Source: Tricholomella constricta (Eukaryota; Basidiomycota; Agaricomycetes; Agaricales; Lyophyllaceae). Taken from it: DNA of 64,000 bases. Positions 39,667 to 52,157 of the stretch are shown here, piece by piece. The notes beneath the pieces are model-generated. The model searched no databases, was not told the origin of the DNA, and saw only the letters and a program-made list of their open reading frames with translations. How positions within the stretch are numbered: position 1 is the first letter of the stretch; the number at the start of each line of letters is the position of its first letter. The position numbers and the translations under genes were made by a program. The stretch spans positions 992,001 to 1,056,000 of the forward strand of contig JAACJP010000001.1 in the NCBI GenBank assembly GCA_013368375.1, given 5' to 3'.

Positions 39667-42600
39667 ATCCCGGGGTTTATCCGTGGTACGATAGCGGCGC
39701 AGCCGTCCATCATTATCCCGGAGGTCTACCTTCGTGGCTTCGGTTGATACACCGTTGACCACAACTGTATTCGTCGCGAAATCAAGGATAACTCCATGCT
39801 TTCGCATAAACGGTGTACCGATAATCATATCATATCGGTCAAAGTTTGCTATATCGACATACAGCATTTCTTCAGATCCATGTGTTTTAACTAACGCATC
39901 AGACCCAAAGTTCACTGTCGAGCGACTTCCAATCGTTCCCAATTGCAGCGTTATTGGTGCATCCAACGGATACACGCGCAGTCCCGCTACCTGGGAGAAT
40001 GCTGGGGTTATGCCCGTAGTTGTACTACCCGAGTCCCATAGCGTCCACGCGTCGTGTCCGCCTACATTGACATATGTGGCCAAACACTCCTTGTCGTCGC
40101 GCTTATGCACTGGGCGAGCCTTAGCTACTTTCGATGCGCGAAGATGTACTTTGCGCATCTTTACCTGGCGAGTTTCATCCAACGGTAATTCCGTTATCGC
40201 CCTCAGGACTTCAGTCTCGCTGTCTCGGGAGTAGTAGTCATTATCATAGACATCGACCTCAATGAGTCCATCGCTGTCGCTGTCTACCAACGACTCAGGT
40301 GGATTATCCGCTTCATTAGCAGAGGTATGTCCACTCTGGTCATCAGCCTCATTCTCCTGATCCATGTCCAAATCATCGTCCTCTTCATCAACTGCGGTCC
40401 GAGCTGCTCGTATCTGAGCACGCACGGGGTACGGTTTCTGTTTACATTCTCTCGAGTAATGACCTTTCTTTCCGCATTTGTAGCAGATGACATCTGCCGC
40501 TGGTGACGGATTCGGTGTCGGAGATGAATGCAGTTGGGGGCGTTCCAACTGTCTATTGGGTGTCGCACCCGAGTTCGGGTCGGGGCGTGCTTGCACTCCC
40601 ACCTTTCCTCCTCGTCCACGCAGTGGCGTAGCCACCACTCTCGCGTGTAGTCCTCCTGCTAAGGCGGACTTGCGAATGAAAGTGGTACCGATTCGCCCAC
40701 CTCCGCGGGGCCTCGAAGATGTTACTTCAGGATTCCGGCGCGAACGACGGCGTGAGTTTCGAGCAAGGTAGTGCGCAGCTGTCTTAGAGGCAGACTCATA
40801 CGCCTTCGCCTCGGAGACAAACTCATCGACTGTATTTATCTCAGGTGACAATCCACCTTCCTTAATTAGGGCGACGAGCATATCTTTGGGTATACCTTCC
40901 AGGAAGGTATCACGCACGGTGTATTCGTCTGGGAACACAGCCATATTTTGTGCGTGGTCCATGAGCTCATCATAAAACCCTTGAACTCCGATGCTCTCAT
41001 TATAAGTAGCATCGTAGAAGTCCTCTCGTGCATCCTGCATTGTTGACGGCTGTACAAAGCGATCATACAATCCAAGAATGACGTCTTCAAACGTCCAATG
41101 GCGTTGACGACGGTTTACATGAACGACGTGGCGCTGGTACCATGTCTTAGCTTCTCCTCTGAGAAACTCTGGTACAACGAGCACGCGTTCACGGTCGCGT
41201 TCGTCGCCACCATACTGGCATGCGGCTAAATGAACGCACACGTCCGTTAGCCACCTTTCAAGGTCGCTAAACTTGGTTCCTCCAGCGTATGGAGTTATAG
41301 TTTTGGACGCGTCAGATCGATTCAATTTACTACCCTCGGGAAGTTGCAGGCGTGTACCGAGTTGTTCTTCTAGCAGCGCTTTCAAGCGTACATGCATAGA
41401 ATCTCGGTGTTGTTCCACGGCTTCAGTGACTCCAGGGTTTTGGGAAGTTGACCGCACTTGCGGAGGCATCGAGAACCCACGCCCAGGGGTTTCACTTGAT
41501 CTACCTGGGTTTCGGGATATAGGGTTCACGACGCTCATTCCCCTACCGCGTCCACGAGCATTGGTAAAATGCGTACGAACTACGGGAGTCTCCTGAGGAG
41601 GTCGATCTCTAGCAAATGTTTGCTGTTGATCACGTCCCTGCAGGTGCTCATCGTAGGGGGCACTCTGCACATTATTATCCTGTTCGTGAGGTTGTCCAAT
41701 CGACTCGAAATAAATGCTCTTCATTTGGTCGACGGGCTGACGTCCGATAAAGATCACTCCCTGGTCATCGTAAACCGAATGACCCTGTTGCTGCAAGTCT
41801 CGATCCCGCTCGCGCTGGAGGGCGGCTCTGTCTGCCCACGAGTCTGCCATTGGGTATCGACGGGATGCATTCCCAGGGACTTGTATCACAGGCGGTGATG
41901 TCTCAGTCGTGAACCGTAGTGTTTGAGCAGGCGCAGGCCTTTCCTCAATCGGTTTGACGCCATCGTGTGTTTCATCCACACGATCCTCGATTTTTACAGG
42001 CGTGGTGAGCACAGGGCCGATGCTGTCGGCTGCTTGTGTTGTTCCTACTGTTGCTTGCGAGCTTTCGGTGTCGAAGACCTCGATGCTTCCAAGACAGTGG
42101 CCATAGAATAGTTATCTATTTCGAAGCGAATGCCTTCGATAACTAGCTTTACGAATTCGATACTGTTCGTATCAGGCTCCGTGTCCATGATCGCACAGTG
42201 TACGTAGGCGGAGCCTAGCGCGTTCTCATTCATCTGAGTACGTCGACTAGCGTCTGGGACCATCGACTGGTATTCTGACCAGTAGAGGTGCACCTGGCGC
42301 TTGAGGAGGGGCGAGAACCTGAAGATGTTCAGGGTCCCGTTGTCCGATTCTGCCGTCGAGCTGACAGGTGATAACGCCCGTCGTCGAAGGTACGCACTTG
42401 TAACCGACTGGTTATCCGTGTTGGCATGTACCGGGGCTTGTACCGAAGACTGTGGCACAGCAGTGGGGGCCGGGGAGGCGGCGTATGCAGCGTACGCTTG
42501 TTGCAGAGCCAATCGTACGGGGCCATCGTCCGATGCATGTCTAAGACTCGCATCTTCAGCAGTTTCGACCCCCAGAGTGCCTAACCTTGCGGCTGGGTGC

Positions 42601-42806
42601 TTTGTGGCGTGCATTGATAGTAGCTCCAGGCTACTTACCACTGTTGGTCCCTCTGCTGCTGCTACACCTTGCCCGACTTCGTCCGAATGACGTTGAGGCG
42701 GCACATAGGCTATAGGAGGTCGCAGTACTGGCGGATCGACGATAGATTGTATCGTTGGTGTGTTTTCAGAGCTGGTAGCGCTCAGTGGCGCTCGGTTTGG
42801 ATCCAT
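39664..42806 (-). pseudogene. Gypsy-B gag-protease, one frameshift
   Basis: The N-terminal part lies in ORF 42806-42045 (253 codons; FRFSPLLKRQVHLYWSEYQS). The main part (about 782 codons, ending 39664) is in another frame, open upstream past its first start codon, so one indel near 42045-42060 separates them. Main part: LRFTTETSPPVIQVPGNASR, retrotransposon capsid region (AKTWYQRHVVHVNRRQRHWT, LYDRFVQPSTMQDAREDFYD), basic tract, CCHC knuckle CYKCGKKGHYSREC, acidic tract, aspartic protease TLWDSGSTTTGITPAF and MIIGTPFMRKHG. Supplies capsid, nucleocapsid and protease of the particle. Confidence 0.85.
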
Positions 42807-42920
42807 CGCAGATAGATCTTCGTTTCAGGGTTGTGGTGATGGTGATGGCGCTGATAAGCGAGTCGACGTCGAAGATAGAGAGCAGTTAAGCAGATAGCAA
42901 AGCTGGGTAGCTTAAAAAAG

Positions 42921-43154
42921 TGTAACGGTTGTACGGGGTTGGGGGATCCTTGCGAGACACCAGACACGTTAAGCTAGACCAATCTGTGGGATTCTGCTAA
43001 GTACGTGTACAGGGTGAAGGTGCAAAGGATTATCTAAGCATAAACTGTACAGGACATTTATATACGCATAACAAAGATGGTCGTGCATTACCAGAAGGTA
43101 ATGCCAAACAGGTCGCGTCTCAATATAGACGTATTGTAACGCGCCGTCGTTACA
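42921..43154 (-). repeat. Gypsy-B 5' LTR
   Basis: Second 234-bp LTR; on the minus strand it is followed by CTTTTTTAAGCTACCC, nearly the same as in Gypsy-A and without a TGG-type tRNA primer site. TSD CAATG at 43155-43159. Confidence 0.92.
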
Positions 43155-44016
43155 CAATGGTCATCCAGCAGCGGGATCATCACTAAGACTCGATAACGAC
43201 GAGCAAGATACTGCTGCGGCTTCAAATAGCAACACTCCTAGTACACCATTCACCCCGTCACCAGCCTCTGGTTTTCAGCTAGCGGGCAACCGCAATGAAC
43301 TGGCTGCTGCCCATTGTCTTGCAATTCGAGTCAAGTTACATCTGTATCAACAGGAAGCTGTCGAGGATTTCATCAAGGTGTGTTGTGACGTGTCACTCAG
43401 AGTGCTCACTCCCTTAACTTCGAAAACTTAGGATCCATTGGTTGGTCAGCAAATCAAGCTTTTCATCAAGCAATGTGAGGTGGAGAATAAGCTTGATAGC
43501 ATTGTTGCTATCATGCCTCCCTTTTCTCCATTGAAAGCTCTCCTGGTTGGATATTTTCCATGTTTGTTCACTCATGGTGTTAACAATTTGTTAGGACAAT
43601 GTTAAGAGCTACTCACTTGCTGTCCTTCTTTCTGCAAAGCTTTCAGCATATAAGGGGACTATTCCTGCAGCCCATGTTGTTGTATGTCCTTGTTGTGTTC
43701 TAATTCTTGTTATTGACTTGTTCTCGTTTAGGGCATTCTTCGTCACCATGCTCTCCATCTTCCCACCAACCTTCCGCATGACCCCAATGCATTACTAACT
43801 CTGAAGGCTACTGTCAATGATGCCCTCACGCAGATCCGTGCTCAGATCAAGAAGGATGTAAGTGTGCATTATCTGGAATCCACAATGTCACGGTGCTCAC
43901 TAGGTCCTGGATCTCAGATCAAAGCCAGTATAATAAGCAAACAAGGAGTTTATGATCTAGCCACCAAGGTAGTTCGTGATTCACAGTGCACTGTCACAGT
44001 CCAGCTCTGTGCGCGT

Positions 44017-44176
44017 TGTGGCTGTGCCACCAGCACCGAGCGCGGCTAACTCCGGCGGAGTTCGAACCTGACCTGTAGTATTTTCGCAGTAGAACATAAT
44101 AAATTACCTTCTCTCATCATTGCGTTCTCCATTGGGCTCGCGCTAGGCTTCGTGCTCTGAGGCCTAACGGTCTCCA
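44017..44176 (+). repeat. Gypsy-C 5' LTR
   Basis: 160 bp. Compared with the 3' LTR it has only one copy of the TCATCATTGCGTTCTCC segment and lacks TCCTCGACAGTCCCTC before TTCGTGCTCTGAGG. Confidence 0.85.
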
Positions 44177-44179
44177 TCT

Positions 44180-44193
44180 TGGTGACGACAGCG
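44180..44193 (+). promoter_or_regulatory. Gypsy-C primer-binding site
   Basis: TGGTGACGACAGCG three bases after the 5' LTR. TGG pairs with the CCA tail of a tRNA ending GTCGTCACCA, a conventional tRNA primer site unlike those of the other elements here. Confidence 0.65.
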
Positions 44194-44537
44194 ATTTCCG
44201 ACAACTTTCGTGCTTTATTCTCGCAGATTCCTCGCTCAAAAAACTGGCCAATCGACGATCGACAGAAGCAGAACTCAGGACCCGAGTAGAAAGAGCAACA
44301 GCAGCGGAACAACAGCGCCGGACAGATCAGATCTTACAACGAGCAGCCCGCATCCACGCTAAGTCAAAGTCCTTATCAGACAGCAGCCCGAGATCGACGA
44401 TCAGCACCGACCGTAGCACCCTGACCGAGACCCTCAGCGGATCAACACCGAGACCACCACCTGCGCCTGCAGCACCACGCATTTCCCCGCCCATCGTAAC
44501 CCCAGCTCCCCACACAGCACACGACTCCGACGACGAC

Positions 44538-45911
44538 ATGGCGAAGGACGACGCGCCCCTCTTCCGCGGTGACTACACCGCAAAAGAAAAACCGCACACC
44601 TGGTTCCGCAAACTCGAGGGTCGTTTCGACGACACGACCAGCCTCGCGACGAAGCTCTACCGCTTCGAGAAGGGCTTAGACCCTGGCAAAGGAGCGGAGG
44701 TATGGTTCCAATCGCTCCAACCCGCTGACACGCTCACTTGGGCGGCCCTGTACACCGCCTTCACGGCGAAATGGCCCCTCCCTGTAGTAGCTGCACCGTC
44801 TCGGGAGGAACTCCTCGACCGCCTGCGCACCACGCGCCTTGCAGAAGACACCCTCGGACAACTCACGGGCGACGACGACAAACGCTACACTCATGTAGCG
44901 TGGGCTGAGGACATACGCGAGATCACGGCGGCGCTGGAAGATGACAGAGGTCACCTTATCTCCCAAGTGCGCCGTGACCTGCCCCTATTGGTACGTCACC
45001 TCCTACCCCCCATGCTAGACACCTGGTCTACCTTCCTAGCAGCAGTAACGGCGCTGCCACTCGACCGCATCTCGGACGAGCTCGAAGCCCAGCTCCTCCA
45101 GCAAAACCTCATCAACCGCTTCGGCGCCTTCAACATGCAGCCCCCAGCGCGAACAGCACCGCCTGCCTACCAACGGGCAATCAACCCGGCTTACCAACAG
45201 CACATCGCGCCACCGACACCCCAGCAACAACCGGCGCCACGCACCTACGCAACACCCAGCCAGAACATGCCGACATACCAGACGCCGAGACGCGAGACGC
45301 CCCCCCACATGACTGGGACCCACGGAGGTGCCGCCAGGGGGACACCCCAGCAGCCAGACCCCTTCGCCAGCCACGGGACACCGCTACAGGCTGGATCACT
45401 GTTCTACCAACAACCCATCGCCGGTGCCCAACCGAATGCGGACCCGCAAACCCCCTCGCGCCCCAGCAACGAAATGCTGGCGCGACGCGCGGTAGCAGCG
45501 ACATCCACGTTCACTGCGACCGTAGAAGGGATAAAGCGCTACACGGAGGCACTCAAGCTCTGGATTGAGGTCCACACGGAATCAAGGGAAGTTGACTTCA
45601 CTACCACCCCGTACCCGCTGACGCCGGGCACGGTCAACATAGGCTCTAGGGAGTGCTTCAACTGCGGACACCGTGGCCACTTCGGATGTGACTGCCCAGT
45701 ACCGGAACCACAACGCGTCAACGCCAAGGAGCAACGCTGGAGGTCCAAGATCAGCCGCATCCTCTCCACACGCCGCACTGACACCGCAGGCGTGTCCCAA
45801 ATCAATGTCTACGAAGAGCCCATGGACTATGATGCGGAGATCTATGATGCGGCGAACATTGTATTCGATGGTGACGAAGAGCAGGGAAATGGCCCGGAGA
45901 CTCGCGCGTAG
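44538..45911 (+). CDS. Gypsy-C gag
   Basis: 457 codons starting MAKDDAPLFRG. An N-terminal capsid-like helical region (TWFRKLEGRFDDTTS, WFQSLQPADTLTWAALYTAF, YTHVAWAEDIREITAALE) precedes a Pro/Gln/Thr-rich middle (residues about 215-315) and the CCHC knuckle CFNCGHRGHFGCDC near residue 375. Forms the particle shell and binds genomic RNA. The frame is intact. An acidic C-terminus (YDAEIYDAANIVFDGDEEQ) precedes the stop. Protease/RT follow in another frame after about 260 bp that contain an in-frame TAA just before the protease. Confidence 0.85.
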   Translation: MAKDDAPLFRGDYTAKEKPHTWFRKLEGRFDDTTSLATKLYRFEKGLDPGKGAEVWFQSLQPADTLTWAALYTAFTAKWPLPVVAAPSREELLDRLRTTRLAEDTLGQLTGDDDKRYTHVAWAEDIREITAALEDDRGHLISQVRRDLPLLVRHLLPPMLDTWSTFLAAVTALPLDRISDELEAQLLQQNLINRFGAFNMQPPARTAPPAYQRAINPAYQQHIAPPTPQQQPAPRTYATPSQNMPTYQTPRRETPPHMTGTHGGAARGTPQQPDPFASHGTPLQAGSLFYQQPIAGAQPNADPQTPSRPSNEMLARRAVAATSTFTATVEGIKRYTEALKLWIEVHTESREVDFTTTPYPLTPGTVNIGSRECFNCGHRGHFGCDCPVPEPQRVNAKEQRWRSKISRILSTRRTDTAGVSQINVYEEPMDYDAEIYDAANIVFDGDEEQGNGPETRA

Positions 45912-46171
45912 AGGAACGCGAGTCTCCCAATACTTACACCTCGGACAAGGACACGGCGGCAGAGTTGAGTGAGACCCAAGACCCCTCCTCTGCAGCGGTG
46001 ACCGGGAGCCGGGACGTTTTTAGAATTAGCAGTGCGCCCAAATACATTACGCCTGTTTTTGCCTACGACGACCCCCTCTCTGAGTCGGTGTACACCATAT
46101 CCTCCAACAAAGACGACCCCCCCACCAAACCGTTCATGTAACGCATCCAACTAGCAAGCCCTGGGAATGGC

Positions 46172-48001
46172 ATGGTCAGAGCCACAGGACAAGTAGACGA
46201 CGGCGCCATGCGCAACTGCATCTCCGCAAGACGCTGGCGTGAATACAGCCACTGCCTCTCCCCACTTGCACCATCAACAACACGCATCCGAGTAACGAAC
46301 GGATCTGCGGTCGACACACTCGGCACCTGGACGGGCACGGTACGAGTCGGCGGGACGTCCACGACCACCCGCTTCGAGGTCTTCGAGTGTGCTGGGGCCT
46401 TTGACGTCATACTAGGCAAGCCATGGTTGCGTCAAGTCCGGGCCAACCACAACTACGAGGCTGACACAATTACCCTCCGCCCACACAATAACACAGAAGA
46501 GATACAGAACCAGGAAGCGGAGATACAGGATGACGACGAAGAGGATACAGGAGTACTAGCAGTGAAGGACAGCGACACGACGGAGGTCGACGAACGAACG
46601 AGCAGCGGGAACGATAGCAGCGGCATGGAGGAGGCCGAGGAGCACACATGTGGAGGTAGCGAGCGACAGCGCTGGAGACGCCAGGACGAGTACGAGAAGT
46701 GGAAAGCACGACGAGAGGAGGAGCGTGAGGAGCAGTACCGGAGATGGGGAGAACCGGGCGAGGCCACCAACATGAAGGGGAGCAACAGGCGAATCTCGGA
46801 CCCCGAGAGGGAGATGGCGGACGAATGGGTGCACATCCACATGCTAAACACAGTGGACAACCCATGGGTAGAAACTCGATGGGGATCGCTACTCGCAGGG
46901 GAACGAGTCAGACACACGGACCGCCAGGACACGAAGACGGCGGACGAGTGGCTCGACGAATTCCACTCCGAACCGAACCCGAATCCACACCCAATCCACC
47001 AACAACAGAGAGACCGCTGGGACGCGAAACGAGCAGAGGAGGACATGCAGAACCTCCTCGACAACCTGATTGACCAGAACCGCGCGACGCCTCCAACACT
47101 GGGGTGTGCAACGAACCCAAAAACAGCAGCGGAGACACGCAGAGCGAAGGACGAGACGGATGCAGCCACTTGGCAGGGGAGGCGCACAGAGCGGACAGCC
47201 GAGCAGTTGTTCGGCATCTCAGACGTCAGAACCCCGGGAGATAGAAATGTTTTGAGGAGGCTTCTTCACTCGGAGGTCCGGGTGAAACAGCTACGCAACA
47301 AACTTGACACGCTCCGCGACATGGCGTTAACGGCACAACCAGAAACAACAGACGCCGTCAACGCTATCGGGGAAGTCAGCACTGAGGAGTTCAAGATCGA
47401 CAGGGGGGTCAACGAATCCCAACGAGTTGTCGACCCGTTCTCCACAGAACGAGTAGACCGTATACTCACAGCGATAGACATCAGACTTGACCTGTCGAAC
47501 AACGAAAGGGACGTCGTACGCTCCCTCATTCGTGAATACGCTGACGTTTTTGCCCTATCCCTCAGCGAAGTGCTCTTCGTTGACTGGTACAAACACAAAC
47601 TCGTCTTACCTGAGGACGCCACCTTTCCGACGCGCATCAACCAGCGCCCGGTCACGGAAGCACAAAAAGCCTGGTTCAACGACATACTTGATGACATGGA
47701 AGCGTCCCACGTCATCCAGAAAGTACCGGGCACCTTCATCAAAGCACTCAGCAGCACGAACCTTGCACCGAAGGAGGCAGGCAAAACCGGCCTGACGCGC
47801 ACGGAGGTGCTCCGCAGCGTAAACGCTGAGTGCATCCGCAATGGACTACCGCCCTTCTGGGAGGAGGCAATGGAACCAGGGGAGACGAATGAGGCGCTAC
47901 TCGAGGCTATTGACGGCGTAGCGCCGAACGAAACCAAAACTAAGTGGCGTGTCTGCCATGCCTTCAATGCGCTGAACAAAGCTACACAGGTACCACCGTT
48001 C
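46172..48001 (+). pseudogene. Gypsy-C pol, part 1 (protease and RT N-terminus)
   Basis: Aspartic protease core is visible at the start: GQVDDGAMRNCISARRW and AFDVILGKPWLRQ. A long charged, Glu/Arg-rich linker follows, then the RT start: VDWYKHKLVLPEDATFPTRI, WFNDILDDMEASHVIQKVPG and WRVCHAFNALNKATQVPPF, where the hAT element interrupts it at 48002. The next residues, PAGDLK, are found at 50184 after the insertion. A TAA stop lies just upstream of the first ATG of this ORF, so expression from gag is unclear. Confidence 0.85.
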
Positions 48002-48291
48002 GAGGACTTTACACTCCCCCTGGTGATTCCGTATGGATTCCATGGACTCCTTATGGACTCCGCGGATTCCATGGAATCCATGAGGAGTCCATGTGGACAA
48101 CGTGTGGCTGAGACACCACTCAAATCCAAGAGTCCAGTCCAGGTCAGTCCTTGTGGAGTCCTTGCAAATTCCGTGTGGAAAACGCGGAATCCTGGAATCC
48201 GCGCGGACTAAATTGCTCATGGAATCCACAAGGACAGCATGGAATCCAAGGACTCCATGCTCCGCAATTTTCCAATGCAAAATTATTTGCA

Positions 48292-48366
48292 CCAGCAGGA
48301 ATTGAACCCTTGCTTTGCTCCCTAGCACATTTGAAGATGTCGCGCTAAACCACTAGGCCACTAGTC
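48292..48366 (-). repeat. tRNA-related sequence (SINE head or tRNA pseudogene)
   Basis: On the minus strand TGGCCTAGTGG (plus 48350-48360) matches the polymerase III A box, and GGTTCAATTCC (plus 48298-48308) the B box with one change, about 41 bp apart with an anticodon-arm-like segment between. Acceptor stem pairing is poor and no functional tRNA is claimed. Confidence 0.6.
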
Positions 48367-48463
48367 CCGTTAACAACTATTAAAATGCGTGCTACATATT
48401 GGCAAAGCACTGATGCACGTGCTTGTGACAATGGCTCACGCTGCACCAATTACAGTGACGATG

Positions 48464-49830
48464 ACTCGGACCACCACCACCACCACGCCACGACAACGGC
48501 GACGACGACGACAACAACGACAACAACGACAACAACGACAGCAACAACGACAACGACAGTGGTAGGAGAGGGCCGAAAAAGGGCGCCCACCGACCGCCAC
48601 GTACACTGACCACCACCACCACCACGGCCACACGACTCACAGCACCCAACGGCCCACAGCACCACCACCACCCTGACAACACCTCCACCACCACCACACC
48701 ACCACGACGACGGCCACCACACCACCACCACCACCATACTACCACGACGACGGCGACGACCCCACCACCACGGCACTACCACGACGACGGCGACGACCCC
48801 ACCACCACAGCACCACCACCACCACCGACGACAACGGCACAGCACACCACCACCCCCAGCACGACGACGACGGCCACACGACGACGACAGCCACACGACC
48901 ACCACCACCACCACCACCACCACCACGGCCACCAGCACACCACCACCACCAACCCCAGCACGACAACGACGGCCACACGACAACGACGGCCACACGACCA
49001 CCACCACCACCCACCACCACCACCACCAGCACAATGACGACGGCCACACGACGACCACCACCCACCACCACCACCACACGATGACGGCGACGGCACGAGG
49101 ACACCACCACCACACGACGGCAATGGCGGCGACGGCACGAGGACACCACCACCACACGACGGCAATGGCGGCGACGGCACGACGACACCACCACCACCAC
49201 GGCGACGGCCACGTCGACGGCACGACGACACCACCACCACCACGGCGACGGCCACGTCGACGGCACGATGACACCACAACCACGACCACCACACCCACCA
49301 CCACAAGGACACGACCACGACCATGACCACCCCACCACCACAACGACACGACGACGACGGTGACGACAGCACCACAATGACGGCCACGACAACACCACAC
49401 CACGACCATCACAACGGCCACGACAGCCACCACACCACCACGACGGCCACCACACCACCACCACCAGGACACCACGACAGCACCACCACCACCACCACCA
49501 CCACAACACCACGATGACAGCACCACCACGACGGCCACGACGGCCACTACCACAACACCACGACGGCCACCACCACACCACGATGACAGCACCACCACCA
49601 CGACGGCCACGACGGCCACCACACCACCACCACCAGGACACCACACGACAGCACCACCACCACCACCACCACAACAACACCACGACGACAGCACCACCAC
49701 GACGGCCACCACCACACCACCACTACGGCTACGACGGTGACGCGACTCGGCCACCGTTGCGACAGCCACGGCGATGACGACGGCCTCGCCGCCACCTTGC
49801 CCCGCCACCACCGCCCCACGGCCACGACGA
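48464..49830. repeat. CCA/CGA-rich low-complexity array inside the hAT element
   Basis: About 1.37 kb of CCACCACCA runs broken by ACGACGGCCAC, strongly strand-asymmetric (C/A on plus, G/T on minus). Very long ORFs exist in several frames on both strands but encode only His/Thr/Pro/Arg or Trp/Val/Gly runs. Confidence 0.9.
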
Positions 49831-50183
49831 CGACTATGATTATTTATTTATTTATTTGTTTTTGTAGAATAGAAAATACATGTTTTTTTTGATATATCAT
49901 TATCTCTAGAGTGCAATGCCCACAGAGGGTGGATGACTGTGACTTTGGTAGAGTGTTCCCAAGTCCTGGTTTGTGGAGTCCATGTGGACTCCACAGGGAA
50001 TCCTCTTCATATTGTAGGGGATTTGTAATTTTTTTATAGACTTAGATGTTCCTTGTGGAGTCTATGGATTCCACGGAATCCACGGGGAATCCACGGGGAA
50101 TCCACAGGGAATCCACAGGGATTCCGCGGACTCCATGGACTCCATGAGGAACACCAGGGGGAGTGTAAAGTACTGCACCGTTC

Positions 50184-52157
50184 CCTGCTGGCGACCTCAA
50201 AGCCAAACAAGAGTTCGCAGCTGGACACAGGTGGGCGAGTGTCATTGACTTTGCAGCAGGATACTACGCGGTCCCACTGGACGACGCCTCCGTCCCCTAC
50301 GTCGCGTTCTACGTCGAAGGCAGAGGGTACTACGTCTACCTATGGATGCCCTTCGGCCTAACAGGAGCACCAGCAACATTCTGCAAGATGGTCTCCATCG
50401 CACTCGACGATATGATCGGTCGAGAACTCGTGAACTGGATGGATGACATCTGCATCCCAGGCGATGTCTTCGACACCAAACTCGCCAACCTGAGGCGCTT
50501 TTTCGAGCGTTGCCGCTCGAAGAACCTGTCCATTGCCCCGACCAAGACCAAGCTCTTTCAAACGGACGTCCTCTTCGCAGGGGCAATGATCAGCAATCAA
50601 GGCATCCGCCCCAACCTAGACAAGGTCGGAGCGGTGGTCAACTGGCCAAGACCGGAGACGGCCCAACAGCTACTCAGTTTCCTGGGTCTGTCCAATTACT
50701 TCCGCCGCTTGATAGCTAACTACGCTCGCATTGCAGCGCCACTCACGGACCTCACACGCGACATCAAGGTAGAGGCACCGAGTGCGAACTGGCGGGTACG
50801 CAAGGGGGCTTACAAACGCGCACTGACAGCGACGTCATTAAAGGATAAGTGGGGCCCCGACCAGCAGAAGGCCTTCGTGACGCTTAAGTGCATGCTATCC
50901 GAAGAGCCCCTGCTCAAGGCGCCCCAATATGACGGCTGCCAGTTCCGGGTCACCACAGACGGCAGCATGACGGGCTTCGCAGGCTTCCTGTCGCAACCGT
51001 TCACATCCACGGACAGCAACGGCAAGGAAACCACACATTGGCACCCGATTAGCTACTGCTCGAAACGGACCTCGCGCAGTGAAGAGAAGTATGAACCATT
51101 TTTACTCGAGTTTGCTGCGCTCAAATACAGCCTCGACGAATTTGCGCCGTACATCTACGGCTCACCTATCGAGATCGAGACCGACTGCCAGGCCCTACGC
51201 GACTGCCTGGTACAGGAGAAGATGAGCGTCCACCACAGCCGGTGGAAGGAGATGATCCTCGCACACAACATCATCTCGATTTGCCACCGCCCCGGAGTTG
51301 ACAACCCAGTAGCGGATGGCCTCAGCTGCATGTGGGAGGACCGTGATCGCTCGGCGACAGATGGCTCAACATGGTCAGTCCTCCCAGATTGGGAGGCATC
51401 CAAAGGTATAATTAATGACATCTTGAGCGTCTCGATGGCCCCGGACACACGACACCCACTGGAAACACGCTTCGAGGACGACATCTTCTTCAAGCCCATA
51501 GTACGCCACCTTCTAGGCAGGACCCACGACGACCCCGCACCAGAACAGTGCAAAGCGGCCCACCGTGCACGCGACTTCATGATAGAGAGCGGCCGACTCT
51601 GGAGGGTCAGCACACGCACCAACGACCGGGTCTCACGGACGGAGTGTATCCCGAGCAAGGATGGCTTTGACAAAGCCCTCGAAGCGCACATCTCGAATGG
51701 CTGCTTCGGCCCTGACCACACACAGCTGCACCTCCGGGACCGGTTCTTCTGGCCAGGGATGTATACTGACTGTAGACAGGCACAGCTCGAATGCCCGAAG
51801 TGCAAGTCCTTTGGGGCGACAACACGAAACTCAGCATTGCAACCAATACGTCGCTCGACACCCTTCGCCCTGATCGCCGGCGACTATCTCTCGCTCCCCA
51901 CAGGCAAAGGCGGCTTCAAGACCGTGGGCCTATACATTGATGCGTACTCGAACCTTCTTTGGCCCTCGAAACTGAAGACCGCCGGAACCGGGAGAACGAC
52001 GGTAACGTCGCTCAAAAAGATCACTCACGAATTTGCAGCCCCCCACTCGTTCATGGCCGACGGAGGAAGCCACTTCGACAACGCCGAAGTCAATGCGTTC
52101 TGCAACGAGAACGGCATCACCCACATCACCACACCCGCCTATGCGCCGTGGGTGAAC
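50184..52157 (+). pseudogene. Gypsy-C pol, part 2 (RT, RNase H, integrase start)
   Basis: Continues the RT exactly: PAGDLKAKQEFAAGHRW, VIDFAAGYYAVPLDD (first Asp), WMPFGLTGAPATFCKM and VNWMDDICIPGD (MDD catalytic pair). RNase H follows: VTTDGSMTGFAGFLSQ, EEKYEPFLLEFAALKY, IETDCQALRD. The integrase zinc finger is HISNGCFGPDHTQLH ... CPKCKSFG, and the core has AGDYLSLPTGKGG and FMADGGSHFDN (two of the DDE residues). It stops at HITTPAYAPWVN where the Copia element is inserted. No stop or frameshift within this piece. Confidence 0.9.

Larger units (their letters stand above)
32621..43154 (-). mobile_element. Gypsy-B: full-length chromovirus LTR retrotransposon, inactivated
   Basis: 234-bp LTRs at 32621-32854 and 42921-43154 with two differences seen (CAAATGATT/CAAAGGATT, CATACACTG/CATAAACTG), and TSD CAATG at 32616-32620 and 43155-43159. 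Minus-strand order matches Gypsy-A: gag-protease, UGA, pol, extra ORF. Lesions are a gag frameshift near 42045, a nonsense codon in RT at 38383 and a 1-bp deletion in integrase near 36600. It sits in exon 1 of the split gene, in antisense orientation. Confidence 0.92.
48002..50175. mobile_element. Non-autonomous hAT element inserted in Gypsy-C RT
   Basis: Right end reads inward CAGTACTTTACACTCCCCCTG and left end GAGGACTTTACACTCCCCCTG, a TIR of about 24 bp with two mismatches. It is flanked by the 8-bp duplication CACCGTTC (47994-48001 and 50176-50183). A CAGT start and 8-bp TSD are hAT hallmarks. Subterminal regions (48015-48270, 49975-50150) are packed with GGAATCC/GGACTCC repeats. No transposase; the interior is a tRNA-like piece and a CCA-rich array. 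Removing it with one TSD restores the RT frame. Confidence 0.85.

Noticed and set aside
48450..49811. Very long ORF on the minus strand (over 450 codons) and overlapping ORFs
   Set aside because: Pure translation of the CCA/CGA array; composition is almost only Val, Trp, Gly, Arg, Cys, several frames on both strands are open at once, and there is no domain.
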